Assembly: GCA_026986055.1 (NCBI GenBank)
Contig: JALSPH010000263.1
Coordinates: 1-6,482 of the forward strand
DNA from: Campylobacterales bacterium
GTDB lineage: Bacteria > Campylobacterota > Campylobacteria > Campylobacterales > Hydrogenimonadaceae
Length of the DNA stretch: 6,482 nt
Direction of reading: 5' to 3'
The position numbers were made by a program, and so were the translations under genes. How positions within the stretch are numbered: the stretch's first letter is position 1; each line of letters begins with the position of its first letter. This document shows positions 4,400 through 6,482 of this stretch, in pieces. A model generated the notes under the pieces. It saw nothing but the letters and a program-made list of their open reading frames with translations. It searched no databases and had not been told where the DNA came from.

Positions 4400-6482
4400 T
4401 TATAGATCCTTTACTCTAAACTCGTAAGCCTTTTTACTCAAAGGAACGACCGGACGTTTGATCCACCACGGTCTTCTCTCTCTATCTTCGGAGGTAAGAG
4501 GTCTTGTCAACTCGTCTCTCCACGCTTTGTATGTCTTGAAGTTGTTCTCATAGTTGACCCAGATGTCACCTATCTGGTCATCTTTACCCGCCTTCTCTAT
4601 TATGACTTTCTGGTGCCAGGCATGGTTGCCGGCAACAGGGTCGGGATGCACAGGGGCTACGGCATTTTGCCACGAACCGCTCAAACCGTTCCACCAGATA
4701 TTGTCGAGATCTTTGTTGAACTCTTTGAACTGCCATGAGTTTGGACGGCTCTTTATCCCTTCGTCGATGCCCTCTTTCGGCTTGAGAGTTCCCACTTTAC
4801 CGTCCATCGTCATTTCATAGAGAGGAGCGCCGACTCCCATCACTCCAAGTTTATGCTCGAAACCGGGAATCTCTACCGCATTTTTAAGTTTCCAGCGTCC
4901 GGCATGGTGGCTGCAAGCAAGGACTCCCGGAAAGGTTCCCTCGGTCGGAACGGCCATAGCTATGAAGTAACCGCTCTCAAGATTGCTCACGGTATCGACT
5001 ATAGTGACCTTTATAGCATCCCCTCTTTTTATACCGAGTCTTTCGGCATCTTTTGTGTAGATCCAGACAGGGTTGTGGTTCTGACTTATCTCCATCAGAT
5101 GCTTCGAGTTGACGCTTCTGGTATGGATGTTGTAAGGTAACCTAAATACCGTATTTAGAGCGAACTCGTTATCTTTTTTCATATATCTGTGGTGCACATG
5201 AGATACGATATGTATCATCTTGTCATATTCACGTTCGCTTCGAGGATAGATCGGAAGGGCATATTCTGGCCATTTCCAGTCGATCAACCACTCGCAGAAC
5301 AGGTCGAGTTTCTTGTCCGGAGTGTGGAACCCTTCGTAAAGCACTCCATCTATCTCTATTCCTATAGACTTTTTCCTTCCGTCGTGCTCTACCCACAACA
5401 CTCCGAACCTATCCTTCTCAACATCGTATGCAGGATACTTGTGTCCATGAGCATGGTAGTAGGCCCCGTCAAATCTGAGCCTCTTCTCCTGCGGACGATA
5501 AACGTTCGTGTTCTCCGTCCAGGCTCCCCTGTCGCGCATAAATTCGTAACATGGGTATTCACTGTTTGGATATGCCGCTTTCGCCGCCTTTTTCAACTTA
5601 GGCAACAGACTGAAAGCTGCATCGTAATACTCTTTTATCGTAACAGGCTGTCCCGGATGTTTAGCACTCTCCCAATGTTTTCTTACACCCAAACTTCCGT
5701 CCGGGTCCGCATGAAGGCAGAGAAGCTCCGCAAAGAACTCGTTCTCTTCCCAAACCTCTCCGAGACCCGCTTTCATATGGGCTTCGAGCGTCCCACGATA
5801 AGGGACTTTAGGCTTCCAACCCATCTTTTCGAGTGCCACTCTCAAAACAGGCTGCCTGAAAGCGGTCCACTGTTCCGGCTTAGTCGGAGCGGACTGCTGG
5901 TCGTGGCGTTCACCTGAGAGGCCTACGGGAAGTACGTAGTCGCAATACCAGTTGGTTTCCGACCAGGTTGGAGAGAGGTTGAACGTAAGCTCCATTCTAT
6001 TCTCATCTTTAAGGCACTCTATCCATCTGAAACCGTCCGGGTTGATCCATACCGGGTTGTACATTCTTGGGATCCATACGGCAAGTCTGTCGGGTATCTT
6101 CAACCCTCTGGCATTCCACTTGTTCCTCCACTCGTCATCCATCATCAAATGAGGTAGAAGCATACTCATCTCGTATGTGCTCAAAGGGTACTCCGGCGGC
6201 CATGCAAGCTCGTTCCATACATCCACTTTTTCGGGACGTTTTCCCGCTACGGTAGCCTTATCTCCTTTGCCTCCGACGGAGACTTCGTGCCAGTGGTGCC
6301 AGCTGACGCCGCCTACATCCCCGGCCAAAGCACCTCGCAGAGCGAGAGGGAGAAATCCGGCACGTGTATTCATCCAGCCGCCTCTGTGGGCTATCGGGCC
6401 GGCTCTCCATAGATAGGTAGCGACTCTCGGACCGGCGTCTATGAACATTTCGAAGAGTTTGTCGAGTTTATACTCCTGCCCC
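4400..6482 (-). CDS. Molybdopterin oxidoreductase large subunit (DMSO reductase superfamily), C-terminal part, cut by right edge
   Basis: The visible 693 residues are open to the right edge with no stop; the Met at 6448 is internal. Seen: GGWMNTRAGFLPLALRGALAGD early on; SETNWYCDYVLPVGLSGERHD (about 174-194), the conserved MopB segment normally reading ETxxxADxVLP...E; GFHTPDKKLDLF (about 384-396), the usual FxTPSGK-E element; and the molybdopterin-dinucleotide-binding C-terminal domain with FRLPYNIHTRS, NPVWIYTKDAERLGIKRGDAIKV and PGVLACSHHAGRW (about 446-530). An extra tail of about 80 residues follows (NHAWHQKVIIEKA, TRP, RRPWWIKRP). The N-terminal 4Fe-4S domain, Mo ligand and any Tat signal lie outside the window, so substrate and cellular side cannot be read. 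By memory only, the C-terminal pattern is reminiscent of the sulfur-oxyanion branch (SoeA/Psr-like); treat this as a guess. The next gene encodes its likely TorD chaperone. Confidence 0.92.
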   Translation of the reverse strand, partial: GQEYKLDKLFEMFIDAGPRVATYLWRAGPIAHRGGWMNTRAGFLPLALRGALAGDVGGVSWHHWHEVSVGGKGDKATVAGKRPEKVDVWNELAWPPEYPLSTYEMSMLLPHLMMDDEWRNKWNARGLKIPDRLAVWIPRMYNPVWINPDGFRWIECLKDENRMELTFNLSPTWSETNWYCDYVLPVGLSGERHDQQSAPTKPEQWTAFRQPVLRVALEKMGWKPKVPYRGTLEAHMKAGLGEVWEENEFFAELLCLHADPDGSLGVRKHWESAKHPGQPVTIKEYYDAAFSLLPKLKKAAKAAYPNSEYPCYEFMRDRGAWTENTNVYRPQEKRLRFDGAYYHAHGHKYPAYDVEKDRFGVLWVEHDGRKKSIGIEIDGVLYEGFHTPDKKLDLFCEWLIDWKWPEYALPIYPRSEREYDKMIHIVSHVHHRYMKKDNEFALNTVFRLPYNIHTRSVNSKHLMEISQNHNPVWIYTKDAERLGIKRGDAIKVTIVDTVSNLESGYFIAMAVPTEGTFPGVLACSHHAGRWKLKNAVEIPGFEHKLGVMGVGAPLYEMTMDGKVGTLKPKEGIDEGIKSRPNSWQFKEFNKDLDNIWWNGLSGSWQNAVAPVHPDPVAGNHAWHQKVIIEKAGKDDQIGDIWVNYENNFKTYKAWRDELTRPLTSEDRERRPWWIKRPVVPLSKKAYEFRVKDL

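Noticed and set aside
5189..5917. Long plus-strand frame (242 residues)
   Set aside because: It is antisense to a clearly conserved molybdopterin oxidoreductase. The product has no family features and no supporting RBS.
1..6482. CRISPR array, tRNA, rRNA or insertion sequence
   Set aside because: I saw no regularly spaced repeats, no cloverleaf-like sequence, no transposase motifs and no terminal inverted repeats; almost all bases are coding on one strand.

Overview
This window looks like one strand-biased operon from a chemolithotrophic or anaerobically respiring bacterium. My best guess is the Campylobacterota (Sulfurimonas, Sulfurovum or Hydrogenimonas type). That guess rests on moderate GC, frequent AUA and AGA/AGG codons, tightly overlapping genes, and a molybdoenzyme-TorD-ferredoxin layout. 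It is inference; no marker gene is present. Every gene I can support is on the minus strand, so transcription runs from the right edge to the left.

From right to left: (1) 4400-6482, the C-terminal two thirds or so of a large molybdopterin oxidoreductase of the DMSO reductase superfamily, with its N-terminus beyond the right edge. (2) 4281-4399, the only real intergenic gap, holding a GC stem-loop, a long imperfect palindrome, a short direct repeat and a TATAAT hexamer. (3) 3630-4280, a TorD-family chaperone. (4) 2470-3633, a multi-cluster iron-sulfur protein with a C-terminal zinc-ribbon-like Cys pair. (5) 1616-2473, a shikimate-dehydrogenase-fold protein that has lost the AroE catalytic motifs and gained a cysteine cluster. 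(6) 1165-1611, a small acidic protein of unknown function. (7) 266-1168, a BatA-like membrane-anchored von Willebrand A (VWA) protein, probably starting at a non-canonical ATA. (8) 1-269, the N-terminus of a second, BatB-like VWA protein starting at GTG and cut by the left edge.

Genes 3 to 8 are joined by 4-base overlaps or a 4-base gap, so they are almost certainly co-transcribed and largely translationally coupled. The TorD protein is expected to help cofactor loading or folding of the molybdoenzyme. The Fe-S protein is a plausible electron carrier or assembly factor. The AroE-like Cys protein and the VWA pair have no textbook role next to a molybdoenzyme. VWA proteins often work with MoxR-type AAA+ ATPases in metal or cofactor insertion, so one hypothesis is a maturation or membrane-assembly module for this enzyme. 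No MoxR or DUF58 gene is visible here.
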